The notes below the pieces were generated by a model, which worked only from the letters and a program-made list of their open reading frames with translations, did no database searches and was not told where the DNA came from. Below are positions 8,040 to 15,993 of a stretch of DNA of 33,063 nt, piece after piece; the stretch's first letter is position 1; each line of letters starts with the position of its first letter. The position numbers and the translations under genes are program-made. Source of the DNA: Candidatus Methanoperedens sp. BLZ2 (GTDB lineage Archaea > Halobacteriota > Methanosarcinia > Methanosarcinales > Methanoperedenaceae); the NCBI RefSeq assembly GCF_002487355.1, contig NZ_NTMG01000049.1:1-33063 (forward strand). Direction: 5' to 3'.

Positions 8040-8860
8040 TCAACAAAAATCGTTTTTCCAGAATGCGGAATAAGATTTAATTCCTCTGCTGTTTTCAGCA
8101 GTTTTTCTACTGCGACGATGCCGTCCCCTAAATCCCTCGTATAATCATTTACATATAGCCTGATGTGCTGTTCAATCACATCGTCATCAAGCTCCTGTGC
8201 GTTCTTTTTGATATATTCCACTGTTTCTTCAGGATGCTCGAATGCATATTCCAGACTCTGCCTGATGAACCCATCGATTTTCCCGATCACGGTTGCTCCC
8301 AGGTCTCTTCTTGCAAGGATTCCTCCAAGCGGGATAGGTAAACCTGTTTCATTTTCCCACCATTCACCCAGGTCCATTACTTTTACAAGATCATATTGTG
8401 GATAAGTAAAACGGCTCTCATGGATTATCAAGCCTGCATCAACGGTACCCATGCTAACCGCGTTCATGATCCTGTCAAAAGGCATCTCAACAATATTTTT
8501 CGCATCTGGCGCAAACAATTGCAATAGCAGATAAGCAGTTGTCATTTTTCCGGGTATGGCAATTTTTTTCGAACTGAGTTCCTGTTGACCTACTCTTTTC
8601 CTGGCCACTATCAGAGGCCCGCAACCTCTACCGAGAGCGCTTCCCGAATGCAGGAGACAATAATCGTCCCTTAAAAAACCAAATCCATGGAATGAGGCTT
8701 TCGTTACATCAAATTTTTTCTGCAAAGCCAGGCGGTTCAGGGTTTCCACATCTTTTAAAGTTTCCCTGAATTCAACATCGGAAGATAGTTTATTATGGGT
8801 CAGAGCATAGAAAGTAAATGTGTCATTGGGACATGGTGAATAACCTATAGAGATTTTCAT
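8036..8860 (-). CDS. mqnD: 1,4-dihydroxy-6-naphthoate synthase (futalosine menaquinone pathway)
   Basis: A 274-residue protein of the MqnA/MqnD family, which has a periplasmic-binding-protein fold used as an enzyme. The N-terminal signature YSPCPNDTF (7-15) is the MqnD form, as against MqnA. MqnD converts cyclic dehypoxanthine futalosine to 1,4-dihydroxy-6-naphthoate. Its start overlaps the mqnB stop by four bases (ATGA), so the two are translationally coupled. The presence of two futalosine-route genes argues that the cell makes menaquinone instead of, or besides, methanophenazine. mqnA and mqnC are not in this window. Confidence 0.9.
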   Translation of the reverse strand: MKISIGYSPCPNDTFTFYALTHNKLSSDVEFRETLKDVETLNRLALQKKFDVTKASFHGFGFLRDDYCLLHSGSALGRGCGPLIVARKRVGQQELSSKKIAIPGKMTTAYLLLQLFAPDAKNIVEMPFDRIMNAVSMGTVDAGLIIHESRFTYPQYDLVKVMDLGEWWENETGLPIPLGGILARRDLGATVIGKIDGFIRQSLEYAFEHPEETVEYIKKNAQELDDDVIEQHIRLYVNDYTRDLGDGIVAVEKLLKTAEELNLIPHSGKTIFVD

Positions 8861-9564
8861 TCCATCTTCCTGATCAGTTCACTGACTGCCTTATTACAAT
8901 TCGATACCGCAAGAGGAATGTTCCATTTCTTCATATCCCTGTCCTCAATAATATTGCTTATTCCCCTGACCTCGATCACCGGGATATCGTACATGGAACA
9001 AATATGGGCTACAGCTGCACCTTCCATGTTTTCACATAAGCCATTAAAACGCTTTTGCATGATATCACCGCTAATGCGTGTTCCGGAACACTGGGATACT
9101 GTTATGAAATGACCTGCATGCGTGTTCAATCCAATGTCTTTTGAAGCATTTATTGCAAGCTTCAATAACTTCCGGTCCATCAGGAAAGTATTGAAATATT
9201 CGATTTTATTTTTCAGAAGTGTAAAACCTGTGAAATCCATAGGTTTCCATCCCTCGCCGGTCATTACTCCTTCCTCTCCGTAATTCTCAGTCTCTGCAAC
9301 CACAACATCTCCGATAGCTGCATTTGAATATGCGCCAGCAATACCGAAAAGTAGCAGGAAATCTATTTCGTTGTTTTCAAGGATAAGGGTTGTGGAGTGC
9401 GCCGCATTCACCTTGCCTACGCCGCAATGGGAAAAAATAACATGATGCCTGTGTAAATAACCCTTCATAATAACTCCCTGTTCTTCATGAGGCGAAGGTT
9501 TGATCTGGCACCTCAAGCCTGCTGATTCTAAAGGAGTAGGTGCGATAAGCCCGATGTTTGCCAT
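8857..9564 (-). CDS. mqnB: futalosine hydrolase
   Basis: A 235-residue nucleoside phosphorylase/hydrolase-fold protein. It begins IGLIAPTPLESAGL, the futalosine hydrolase form of the MTA/SAH nucleosidase N-terminus. It carries LLLFGIAGAY, the nucleoside-binding NMEGAAVAH and the segment EVRGISNIIEDRD, in the order expected for the family. It frees hypoxanthine from futalosine. The gene overlaps mqnD by four bases, and this context separates it from ordinary MTA/SAH nucleosidases. A TATA-like element (minus strand, plus coordinates about 9596-9604) lies some 35 bases before the ATG, and no Shine-Dalgarno is seen. Confidence 0.88.
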   Translation of the reverse strand: MANIGLIAPTPLESAGLRCQIKPSPHEEQGVIMKGYLHRHHVIFSHCGVGKVNAAHSTTLILENNEIDFLLLFGIAGAYSNAAIGDVVVAETENYGEEGVMTGEGWKPMDFTGFTLLKNKIEYFNTFLMDRKLLKLAINASKDIGLNTHAGHFITVSQCSGTRISGDIMQKRFNGLCENMEGAAVAHICSMYDIPVIEVRGISNIIEDRDMKKWNIPLAVSNCNKAVSELIRKME

Positions 9565-9853
9565 ATAGAAGCCATATTTGTTTCATGGGATATAGCTTTT
9601 ATATTGAGGGAAGTTGCAGCATGGAGGGTGGATGAAGAGGCGTTATTGTGCAACTTCCTCACAATTGCATAATATGTCCATACCAATATTTAAATTTTGT
9701 GCAAAAAGATAACATTTGCATATACATTTTTTAGTTGCTTTTCGTAATACATTGATTAGGTATATATATGTGTTTGCACAGTATACTGTAAATGTGCAAA
9801 GGTTGCTCATCACGTTCCAATTCTGCGACTTGCATTTGTGCACTGGAGATAAA
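9565..9853. promoter_or_regulatory. divergent promoter region with repeated TTGTGCAA-like sites
   Basis: This 289-base gap separates mqnB (minus) from the winged-helix gene (plus). Sites resembling TTGTGCAA occur at 9646-9653, 9697-9704 (inside TTTTGTGCAAAA), 9773-9780 (TTTGCACA), 9793-9800 (TGTGCAAA) and about 9835-9841. The 9773 and 9793 sites form a perfect 8-bp inverted repeat with a 12-base spacer. They sit just after the TATA box TATATATATG (9761-9770), where the transcription start is expected. Separately, GGAAGTTGCA (9609-9618) and TGCAACTTCC (9649-9658) are a perfect 10-bp inverted repeat. The arrangement looks like operators for a dimeric regulator, perhaps the winged-helix protein itself (inference). 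Confidence 0.6.
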
Positions 9854-10258
9854 ATGAATTCAAATATGGAAACACACTCAAATGATAATATGAAGGTCTT
9901 TGAGAAAAGGCTTCAGTCACTTGAACGCAGGGTAGGAGAGATTGAATCGCGTCTTCACCCGGTTGTAGAAGACCAGATTGCTCTATACCTCACAATCCCA
10001 GACAGTTTAAGGAAATCACTTTTTGCAGTATCAGAATTATCAAAGGCAACTGCGGACGAAGTGTGCATTCGAACAGGCCGTCACAGGTCAATTGAGAATA
10101 AATACCTTAATGAACTTGTCAGGGCGGGCTGGCTAAAACGAGAACGGGTCGGAAAAAAAGTATACTACTCATCACGAAAAAAGAAAGAGGAAGAGTCTCC
10201 TGAAGTGATCAGATCAATAGATGAACTGGATAAGAAACTTGAAGAGATACTGGGTTAA
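9854..10258 (+). CDS. winged-helix DNA-binding protein with N-terminal coiled coil
   Basis: A 134-residue putative regulator. Residues 14-36 form a short charged coiled coil (EKRLQSLERRVGEIESRL). About 42-107 form an ArsR/MarR-like winged helix ending in the wing AGWLKRERVGKKVYY. The C-terminus is again charged and helical. The ATG at 9854 was chosen because GGAG (9845-9848) lies five bases before it; a longer upstream reading frame would run through the promoter. It is followed 35 bases later by a ParA-type ATPase and probably forms an operon with it. The inverted repeat at its transcription start suggests autoregulation. The precise target is unknown. Confidence 0.75.
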   Translation: MNSNMETHSNDNMKVFEKRLQSLERRVGEIESRLHPVVEDQIALYLTIPDSLRKSLFAVSELSKATADEVCIRTGRHRSIENKYLNELVRAGWLKRERVGKKVYYSSRKKKEEESPEVIRSIDELDKKLEEILG

Positions 10259-10293
10259 GATATTATGGATAGAATTTATTTAAGGTGCAAGAA

Positions 10294-11034
10294 ATGTGGA
10301 TAAGCTTTCATTCTTATAAGGGCGGGACAGGCAAGACGAATATATCAGGGAACCTTGCCTGCTATCTTGTCAGCAAGGGTTATAAAGTCGGACTGGTAGA
10401 CACTGATTTTTCAGGCCCGGGCATTCATGCACTTTTTAGCCTGAATACCAAAAAGACATTAGTAGATTACGTCCAGAACAAGGCAGCACTTGAAGATATC
10501 GTACACAAGAGAGGTGAGGGGGAGCTTTATATTATCCCGTCATATGCAACTGAGGAAGATATTGTGAGCTTCTCAAAAGACCCTGCCCAGGCAAAAGAAA
10601 AGCTTCAGGCGTTACTGCGGGATTTCCAGACCAGGTATAATCCCGACCATATAATATTTGATTGCAGCCCAGGGCTTAACAGGTCAAGCCTACTTATCAT
10701 GGGTACGACAGAAATCAGCATTATAGTATGTACACTGGATAAACAGGATATCCGGGGAACTTATGTTATTTCCGGTGTGGCCCAGCGTTTGAGATCCAGG
10801 CCACGGATCCTGTTCAACAAGCTTCCTAAAAATAAATATGAAGCTTCAAAAAAAACGCTTGAAGAACTGAGCCGAAAATTAGGTCTTGAGCCTATCGGAG
10901 TTATCCTTTATGACGAAGCAATGGCAGGCGCCTGGTCAAGAAAGATCATGGTACATGCTTATCCCAATTCGGAATACAGTAAACAGATCGCGCAACTCTG
11001 GGAACGGATCAATCAATCAACTGGTTCCCCATAA
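10294..11034 (+). CDS. ParA/MinD-family P-loop ATPase
   Basis: A 246-residue ATPase of the deviant Walker A class. KGGTGKT at 9-15 carries the signature Lys9 as well as Lys14. DTDFSGPG (36-43) is the expected switch segment, and FDCSPGL lies near residue 123. Such proteins position cargo (plasmids, division or motility machinery) or load clusters. The winged-helix gene just upstream could be a DNA-binding partner, like a ParB/CopG-type adaptor, but this is inference. The ATG at 10294 is preferred over the GTG at 10285 because that GTG is part of the Shine-Dalgarno AAGGTG (10282-10287). Its 3' end overlaps the convergent KaiC-like gene by 22 bases. Confidence 0.85.
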   Translation: MWISFHSYKGGTGKTNISGNLACYLVSKGYKVGLVDTDFSGPGIHALFSLNTKKTLVDYVQNKAALEDIVHKRGEGELYIIPSYATEEDIVSFSKDPAQAKEKLQALLRDFQTRYNPDHIIFDCSPGLNRSSLLIMGTTEISIIVCTLDKQDIRGTYVISGVAQRLRSRPRILFNKLPKNKYEASKKTLEELSRKLGLEPIGVILYDEAMAGAWSRKIMVHAYPNSEYSKQIAQLWERINQSTGSP

Positions 11035-11756
11035 AGATGCGCTTTCTCCTCTACTTCACGCTCCAGTTTTTTCTTTTCTTCAGATGTCAGGCTGAATAAT
11101 TCCTGTAGATCTTTATCTGCATTAACGCTACCAAGTATAAGCTCACTGCCTGTGAAGCAAAACGGAATGCTCAATTCTTTGCTTCCCACCTGTGCATGAA
11201 TTTCGTTTTGTTCAACCCTGATGATAACATCGATAAGTCCAAGAAGTTCAGATTCAACGCTTCCCGGTAATGCTTTATTTACCAGCATTGTCACAAGACC
11301 CCCTCCTTCGGTCCGTATTCTTGTATCCAGGTATTTCAGGGGACGCACAATAACATCCAGACGATCAAGCAACGCCATCATGCCAATGTTGTCAAGCATA
11401 ACCAGGGATGCAGGATATTTTTTCAGCAATTTAACTACTTCCATGATCATACATGTGTAGTCCATGGGATTGCACCGGGAGGTCTGATGCGCAATTGTTT
11501 TGTCTCCGATGATAGTGGCATCAACAAACCATATATTCTCAATCGATCCTGCCAGAGGCAGCTCATAGGAGGAGAACTTGGAAAGTATTGTATTTGGTGT
11601 GTCCCTCAGGCATATCCATATAACGTTTTTTTTATCACTGATATTTTCATACAATATATGGTACACAATACGCTCGGTGGGCGTCTCTGCAGAGCCCATA
11701 AAAACACTGCTCCTGCCGTATAGGGCAGTTCTCAATTCAGCAGTAATGTCCTTCAT
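11013..11756 (-). CDS. KaiC/RecA-like protein with degenerate P-loop
   Basis: A 247-residue protein whose layout follows the archaeal KaiC/GvpD-type RecA fold, but its Walker A has decayed. Where GxxGxGKT is expected it reads MGSAETPTER (20-29), with no Lys-Thr. The strand NVIWICLRDTP and a Walker B-like SLVMLDNIG (about 117-125) match the fold order, as does the later GGGLVTMLVNK. The C-terminus is a charged helix. It is therefore probably a pseudo-ATPase, perhaps a signalling or scaffold protein. It converges on the ParA gene with a 22-base overlap of coding ends, so the two transcripts are partly antisense. The family assignment is by fold pattern only. Confidence 0.55.
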   Translation of the reverse strand: MKDITAELRTALYGRSSVFMGSAETPTERIVYHILYENISDKKNVIWICLRDTPNTILSKFSSYELPLAGSIENIWFVDATIIGDKTIAHQTSRCNPMDYTCMIMEVVKLLKKYPASLVMLDNIGMMALLDRLDVIVRPLKYLDTRIRTEGGGLVTMLVNKALPGSVESELLGLIDVIIRVEQNEIHAQVGSKELSIPFCFTGSELILGSVNADKDLQELFSLTSEEKKKLEREVEEKAHLYGEPVD

Positions 11757-11785
11757 AATGAATCTGTTTTAGCACATGAATAGCA

Positions 11786-12565
11786 TTAAACATTACTATT
11801 ATTAACATTCCCGTTCTTAAAATTCACTGTCATGCCATCCCGGGCAGCAATGACTTCCACACCGGTTTTTTCTGATATGAGCTTTGCCTGGTGCTCCGGG
11901 GATGATTTCAAAACCTGTAAACCGAAATGGGTCAATATAGCCTTTTTCGGTCTTATCATGTTGATCAACTCTGCCGCCTCATCCATATTCAGGTGACGGA
12001 TCCTTTTATCGGTCTTCATCCGCACAACATTAAGAATCAGGTAATCAACACCCTCATAAGCAGTTACCAGTCCTGGAAAATATTCAGTATCGGGAATATA
12101 TCCCAGGCGCCCTGATCTGAATGTGTAAATGACCCCGTAAGTTTCCACAGGATGCATATTTTCGACAGGGAACTTCATTGTGATATCCTTAAGGGTTATT
12201 TCCATTCCTTTTTTAATTTCATTTATTTCAACAAATGGCCTCACATACTGGAGTATAACCGGGTCAGAATTAAAGCAATCAGAAGGCGCGATCAAGTGCC
12301 CTCTTGGAGTAAATCCTCCACCCGTCATTGCTTCCGTTACAACATTCACATCACATGAATGATCTATATGCCTGTGGGATAAAATAATAGCATCAAGATC
12401 TCTTGGTTTAAGGCCAAGCTGGTGTATCATTACAAGGGAACCGGGCCCCGGATCATGGAGGATATTCAGGTCATCAAGTTTTAACCAGAACCCGCCGCTT
12501 TTTCGCAACTGGTTAAGAACAACCATCCTTCCACCACCAGTTCCGAGAAAGGTTACACTTGACAT
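11786..12565 (-). CDS. MBL-fold metallo-hydrolase
   Basis: A 259-residue metallo-beta-lactamase-fold protein. The metal motif HRHIDH is at 64-69 (H64, H66, D68, H69), and later ligands are seen in PDTEY and LTHFG. The N-terminus VTFLGTGGGR resembles the RNase Z/PhnP-like branch, which cleaves phosphodiesters or cyclic phosphates. The substrate cannot be told. It is cytoplasmic with no signal peptide. It diverges from the moeA fusion gene across an 85-base gap that holds a perfect TTCCGGAA palindrome (12622-12629). Confidence 0.85.
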   Translation of the reverse strand: MSSVTFLGTGGGRMVVLNQLRKSGGFWLKLDDLNILHDPGPGSLVMIHQLGLKPRDLDAIILSHRHIDHSCDVNVVTEAMTGGGFTPRGHLIAPSDCFNSDPVILQYVRPFVEINEIKKGMEITLKDITMKFPVENMHPVETYGVIYTFRSGRLGYIPDTEYFPGLVTAYEGVDYLILNVVRMKTDKRIRHLNMDEAAELINMIRPKKAILTHFGLQVLKSSPEHQAKLISEKTGVEVIAARDGMTVNFKNGNVNNSNV

Positions 12566-12650
12566 ATATTATTATAAATGTATAAGTTGTACAAAAAAAT
12601 ATCTGAATAGATTTTCTAAAATTCCGGAAAACGATTTAACCACAGGATTC
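12566..12650. promoter_or_regulatory. divergent promoter between the MBL gene and moeA fusion gene
   Basis: The gap contains TATA-like ATTTATAAT for the minus strand near 12575-12583 and the plus-strand AT-rich ATTTTCTAAAAT at 12611-12622. The perfect palindrome TTCCGGAA follows at 12622-12629, extended to a broken TTTTC/GGAAAA. The palindrome is placed where a regulator could control the moeA gene, but the site is short and unproven. Confidence 0.35.
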
Positions 12651-14567
12651 ATGATAATGCATGTGAGAAAAGAATTCAGGAAACTTGTAACCCGTGATGA
12701 AGCAAGGCGGATCATCAACAGCCTTGATATTAAACCCCAGATATTCGAAGTGGATATAGAAGGCGCTTCTGGACATACCCTTGCAATGGATGTTGTTTCG
12801 CAGGTGGATGTTCCCCCTTTTACCAGGGCATCGATGGATGGTTATGCAGTTTATGCGTCTGATACTTACGCTGCGCGTGAGGATAGGCCGATCCGGCTTA
12901 AAATTATCGGATCCATCCCTGCAGGAATAGATCCCGGTGTTTTTCTTCAAAAGGGAGAGGCCGCTGAAATCGCAACCGGTGCAGTAATGCCTGAAGGGGC
13001 GGATTCCGTTGTTATGGTTGAGTACACACATTTTGATAAAGATGTTTTTATCCACCGTCCTGTCTCCATTAATGAAAATGTTATGCAGGCAGGTTCGGAT
13101 ATAATGGCCGGGGAGAGGGTTTTAAGAAAGGGAACCTGTCTTGGTGCACGGGAAATAGGTGTTCTTTGCGCGATTGGTAAACCGAAAATAAGCGTCTTCG
13201 GGCTTACAGTGGGAATAATCTCAACCGGAAATGAACTGAAAGCACCAGGCTGCCCACTTGACGCAGGTGAGATCTATGATGTGAATTCTTTTTCGCTTTC
13301 ATGCGCGGTCAGTGAGTGCGGAGGCACTCCTATCCGTTACTTTAATGTAAGGGATGATGAAACAAAGATCAGAAAAGCATTAAGTGAACTCTCAAAAAAT
13401 TGTGATCTCATTCTCACGTCAGGAAGCACGTCAGCGGGTTCTGGCGACATAATGTACAGGATAATTGAAGAAAATGGCACAGTCCTTGCCCATGGGATTG
13501 ATATAAAGCCTGGAAAACCTGCAATTATCGGAAAGGTTTTTGGAAAACCTGTTTTTGGGCTCCCTGGATATCCGGCTTCATCTCTTACGATTTTCAATGA
13601 ATTTGTAGCGCCATTGATCAGGAAAATGACCGGAAAAACAAACATAAATAATAAAACACATGCCAGAGCGGCTATAAGGATACGTTCCGAGGGCAGAAGC
13701 CAGCTTCTTCCTGTGGGTCTTATAAGGGGTATCGCTTATCCTATCGAAAAAGGGTCGGGAGCTATTACAACGCTTTCCGAGGCGGACGGTTTTATAGAGA
13801 TCCCGCCAACAGTTGAGATCATAGAAGCAGGCGATGATGTTGAAGTCACATTGTACGGAGAACCTGAAAAACCGGATATATTCTTTGTTGGCAGCCATTG
13901 TCTTGGTCTTGATACGCTCGCAGACCTAACCGGACTTAAAATGCGAATAATAAATGTGGGTTCATCTGGCGGAATAAGTGCGGTCAAAAACAATATTGCT
14001 GATATAGCCGGAGTGCATCTCCTTGATGAATCCGGTGTCTATAACATTACTTTTCTTGAAAGAACCGGGCTTTTTAATGTTGTTCTTATAAAAGGATACC
14101 TCAGGGAACAGGGCCTGATAATACGAAAGGACAGCGAAATAAAAGAATTTGAGGATTTGATCAATGCTAGGTTCATTAACAGGAATACCGGTTCGGGAAC
14201 AAGAGTCATGACCGATCTAAAGCTAAAGGAGGTCGCAAAGCAGCGTGGAATATCTTTTGAAGAACTCGCTAATTCGATAAAAGGTTATCATACTGAAGCA
14301 AAAACCCACAGTGCGGTCGCTGCTGCGGTAAAGCTGGGTAAAGCAGATGTCGGGGTAGGAATTCGTACAGTTGCAGAACTGAATGATCTAAAATTCATAA
14401 AAATAGCTGATGAGGAATATGATTTTGTGATTCCAAAAAGAATTATGGAATATGATGAGATTAAGAAATTCCTGGAAGGGCTTAGATCGCAAGAGCTCAT
14501 TGATAATTTACCTTCGGGGCTAAGGGCATACGAAAGAACAGGGGAAGTAGTACAAATTATTAAGTAA
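12651..14567 (+). CDS. moeA: MoeA fused to a substrate-binding-protein-like domain
   Basis: A 638-residue fusion. The N-terminal ~400 residues are MoeA, which inserts molybdate or tungstate into adenylylated molybdopterin. DVPPFTRASMDGYAV, the central HGIDIKPGKPAIIG and GLPGYPAS are all present. The C-terminal ~230 residues are a LysR-substrate-binding/periplasmic-binding-like domain (COG1910 type), seen in FFVGSHCLGLDTLADL and GSGTRVMTDL. The fusion is a known archaeal and bacterial architecture; the extra domain may sense molybdate, tungstate or a cofactor intermediate. The start is either ATG 12651 or ATG 12657; AGGA at 12643-12646 does not settle it. Cells with formate, CO2-reducing or nitrate enzymes need this cofactor. 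Confidence 0.93.
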   Translation: MIMHVRKEFRKLVTRDEARRIINSLDIKPQIFEVDIEGASGHTLAMDVVSQVDVPPFTRASMDGYAVYASDTYAAREDRPIRLKIIGSIPAGIDPGVFLQKGEAAEIATGAVMPEGADSVVMVEYTHFDKDVFIHRPVSINENVMQAGSDIMAGERVLRKGTCLGAREIGVLCAIGKPKISVFGLTVGIISTGNELKAPGCPLDAGEIYDVNSFSLSCAVSECGGTPIRYFNVRDDETKIRKALSELSKNCDLILTSGSTSAGSGDIMYRIIEENGTVLAHGIDIKPGKPAIIGKVFGKPVFGLPGYPASSLTIFNEFVAPLIRKMTGKTNINNKTHARAAIRIRSEGRSQLLPVGLIRGIAYPIEKGSGAITTLSEADGFIEIPPTVEIIEAGDDVEVTLYGEPEKPDIFFVGSHCLGLDTLADLTGLKMRIINVGSSGGISAVKNNIADIAGVHLLDESGVYNITFLERTGLFNVVLIKGYLREQGLIIRKDSEIKEFEDLINARFINRNTGSGTRVMTDLKLKEVAKQRGISFEELANSIKGYHTEAKTHSAVAAAVKLGKADVGVGIRTVAELNDLKFIKIADEEYDFVIPKRIMEYDEIKKFLEGLRSQELIDNLPSGLRAYERTGEVVQIIK

Positions 14568-14644
14568 CATTAAGTAACAACAATTATTTACAGAACGCAA
14601 AAGTTATTAGTTTTAAAAGTAAACAATAGGATCGGAGATTTTAT

Positions 14645-15670
14645 ATGTCCATAAAAAAAATTGTTGTTTGTTTTATTATTGTCTTGTTGATGATTTTTCC
14701 GGCATCGGCAGCAGATATAAGCCTTAACCGCTGGATATTGAACGTAACTGTGAATGAAGACGGCATGGTGGATGAGTTAATACAGGTTGAAGTTGCAAAT
14801 AGCGGCCCATCACCTCTTGATGGTATTTCATTCGTAGTCCCTGCATCGAATATTATAGTTATATATGATTTCGAACATACTTTCAGCTCAAAAGGCCAGG
14901 TAGTAGAACAGCAGATTGTTGGAAATGGAATAAAATTGACCGTGAATTTCAATACGTCTATAAAAACCGGCGAAACATGGAACGGGCGTATCGGTTTCAG
15001 GGCAGAGAATTTTGCCAGGAAAGTAGACGGCAATTATTCAATTGAAATTCCCATTGATATGCCGCAGGCAATAATAGCCGGGAAAACTGCGGATATCGGG
15101 GTTTCTCAGGACGCAGATATCAGGAGCCAGGTATTCTTGCCAAAAGGAATTGAAGTGACATCAGTAACACCCAAACCATTCAGGATACTTTTCCAGAATA
15201 GTCATATGGTTCCGACATGGACCCCGGAAAATCTGCATATGAAGGACACTATTATACTGAAAGGCTCATTTTCAGAAATATTAAAAAAAATAGCAGATAT
15301 CGATGAAAGATCAAAGACATTATCCAAACAAATAAAAGAAGCAAAAACGAAAGGTATTGATGTCACAGAATCTGAAGCATACCTTAAGCAAGCTGAAGAT
15401 TATAATACAAATAATGCAAATTCAGCCCTATCTTCGTTCTGGAAAAAAGATGACACATCTGCTCTTGAATTCATTGGATATGCCGAGAATGAATTAAATC
15501 TTGCTGAAAAGAGTTTTGCTACATCAGGAAAGACAGAAATCAAAGCTACAGTGAAGGCTACAGGAGAAACAGAAGAAAATAACGAAACTCCTGGTTTTGA
15601 TGCAGTTAGCCTGATTCTTATGATCATAAGTTCTTTTATGATATTGAGGATAATCAGGTCTAAACCATAG
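14645..15670 (+). CDS. secreted, membrane-anchored protein with possible PGF-CTERM signal
   Basis: A 341-residue exported protein of unknown function. It has a classic signal peptide (basic SIKK, hydrophobic core, ASA-A near residue 23). The region after it (24-205) looks rich in beta strands and resembles an adhesion- or CARDB-type domain. Residues ~212-290 are a charged helical, coiled-coil-like stretch (KTLSKQIKEAKTKG). The tail has TPGFDAVS, then a hydrophobic helix, then RIIRSK. PGF followed by a helix and basic end is the tripartite pattern of PGF-CTERM proteins cut by archaeosortase A; the fit is good but not certain. CGGAGA a few bases upstream supports the ATG. It probably sits outside the membrane in or below the S-layer. 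Confidence 0.65.
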   Translation: MSIKKIVVCFIIVLLMIFPASAADISLNRWILNVTVNEDGMVDELIQVEVANSGPSPLDGISFVVPASNIIVIYDFEHTFSSKGQVVEQQIVGNGIKLTVNFNTSIKTGETWNGRIGFRAENFARKVDGNYSIEIPIDMPQAIIAGKTADIGVSQDADIRSQVFLPKGIEVTSVTPKPFRILFQNSHMVPTWTPENLHMKDTIILKGSFSEILKKIADIDERSKTLSKQIKEAKTKGIDVTESEAYLKQAEDYNTNNANSALSSFWKKDDTSALEFIGYAENELNLAEKSFATSGKTEIKATVKATGETEENNETPGFDAVSLILMIISSFMILRIIRSKP

Positions 15671-15779
15671 CGTTTTTTATTTTTATCAGTAATGTTTAAA
15701 TACTATCCTATGATAATGAGGTAGTAATTAAAAGTATGCCTATATGTGGTGGCATTGCTTTTTTTTAAGGAGTTATAAA
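15671..15779 (+). promoter_or_regulatory. promoter and hairpin/T-run leader of the DUF5371-like gene
   Basis: A T-rich stretch at 15672-15688 could end the upstream transcript. TTTAAATA near 15695 is a TATA candidate. Inside the leader, ATGCC (15736-15740) can pair with GGCAT (15751-15755). This hairpin is followed at once by a run of eight T residues (15759-15766) and then the Shine-Dalgarno AAGGAG (15768-15773). A terminator-like element so placed could act as an attenuator; alternatively it is a plain U-rich leader. Confidence 0.4.
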
Positions 15780-15986
15780 ATGGCAAAAATAATGCACGCA
15801 CAAACAGTTCTTACAGAAGATGATATTGAAGCACTTAAACAAAAAACAGGGGAGACAAGCACCAAAGATGCAATTGCAAAAGCAGTTTCTCATTACCTTG
15901 AGTGTGAATATACAAAAGTAGAGGATATGTGGGCTAAGAAACTTGAAAAAGTAGTAAAAAGAAAACAGAAAGAAGAAGAAGAATAA
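15780..15986 (+). CDS. small helical protein, DUF5371-like
   Basis: A 68-residue protein, MAKIMHAQTVLTEDDIEAL at the start, ending in a run of Lys and Glu. It resembles a small Methanosarcinales family that I recall as DUF5371 (name from memory). The pattern, a short strand then two helices (TKDAIAKAVSHYLEC), is like a ribbon-helix-helix or antitoxin fold, which would suggest DNA binding; this is inference. AAGGAG at 15768-15773 fixes the ATG at 15780 over earlier in-frame codons. A paralogue with a longer N-terminus lies at 18038-18331. It converges with endA with a gap of seven bases. Confidence 0.7.
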   Translation: MAKIMHAQTVLTEDDIEALKQKTGETSTKDAIAKAVSHYLECEYTKVEDMWAKKLEKVVKRKQKEEEE

Positions 15987-15993
15987 ATACAGG

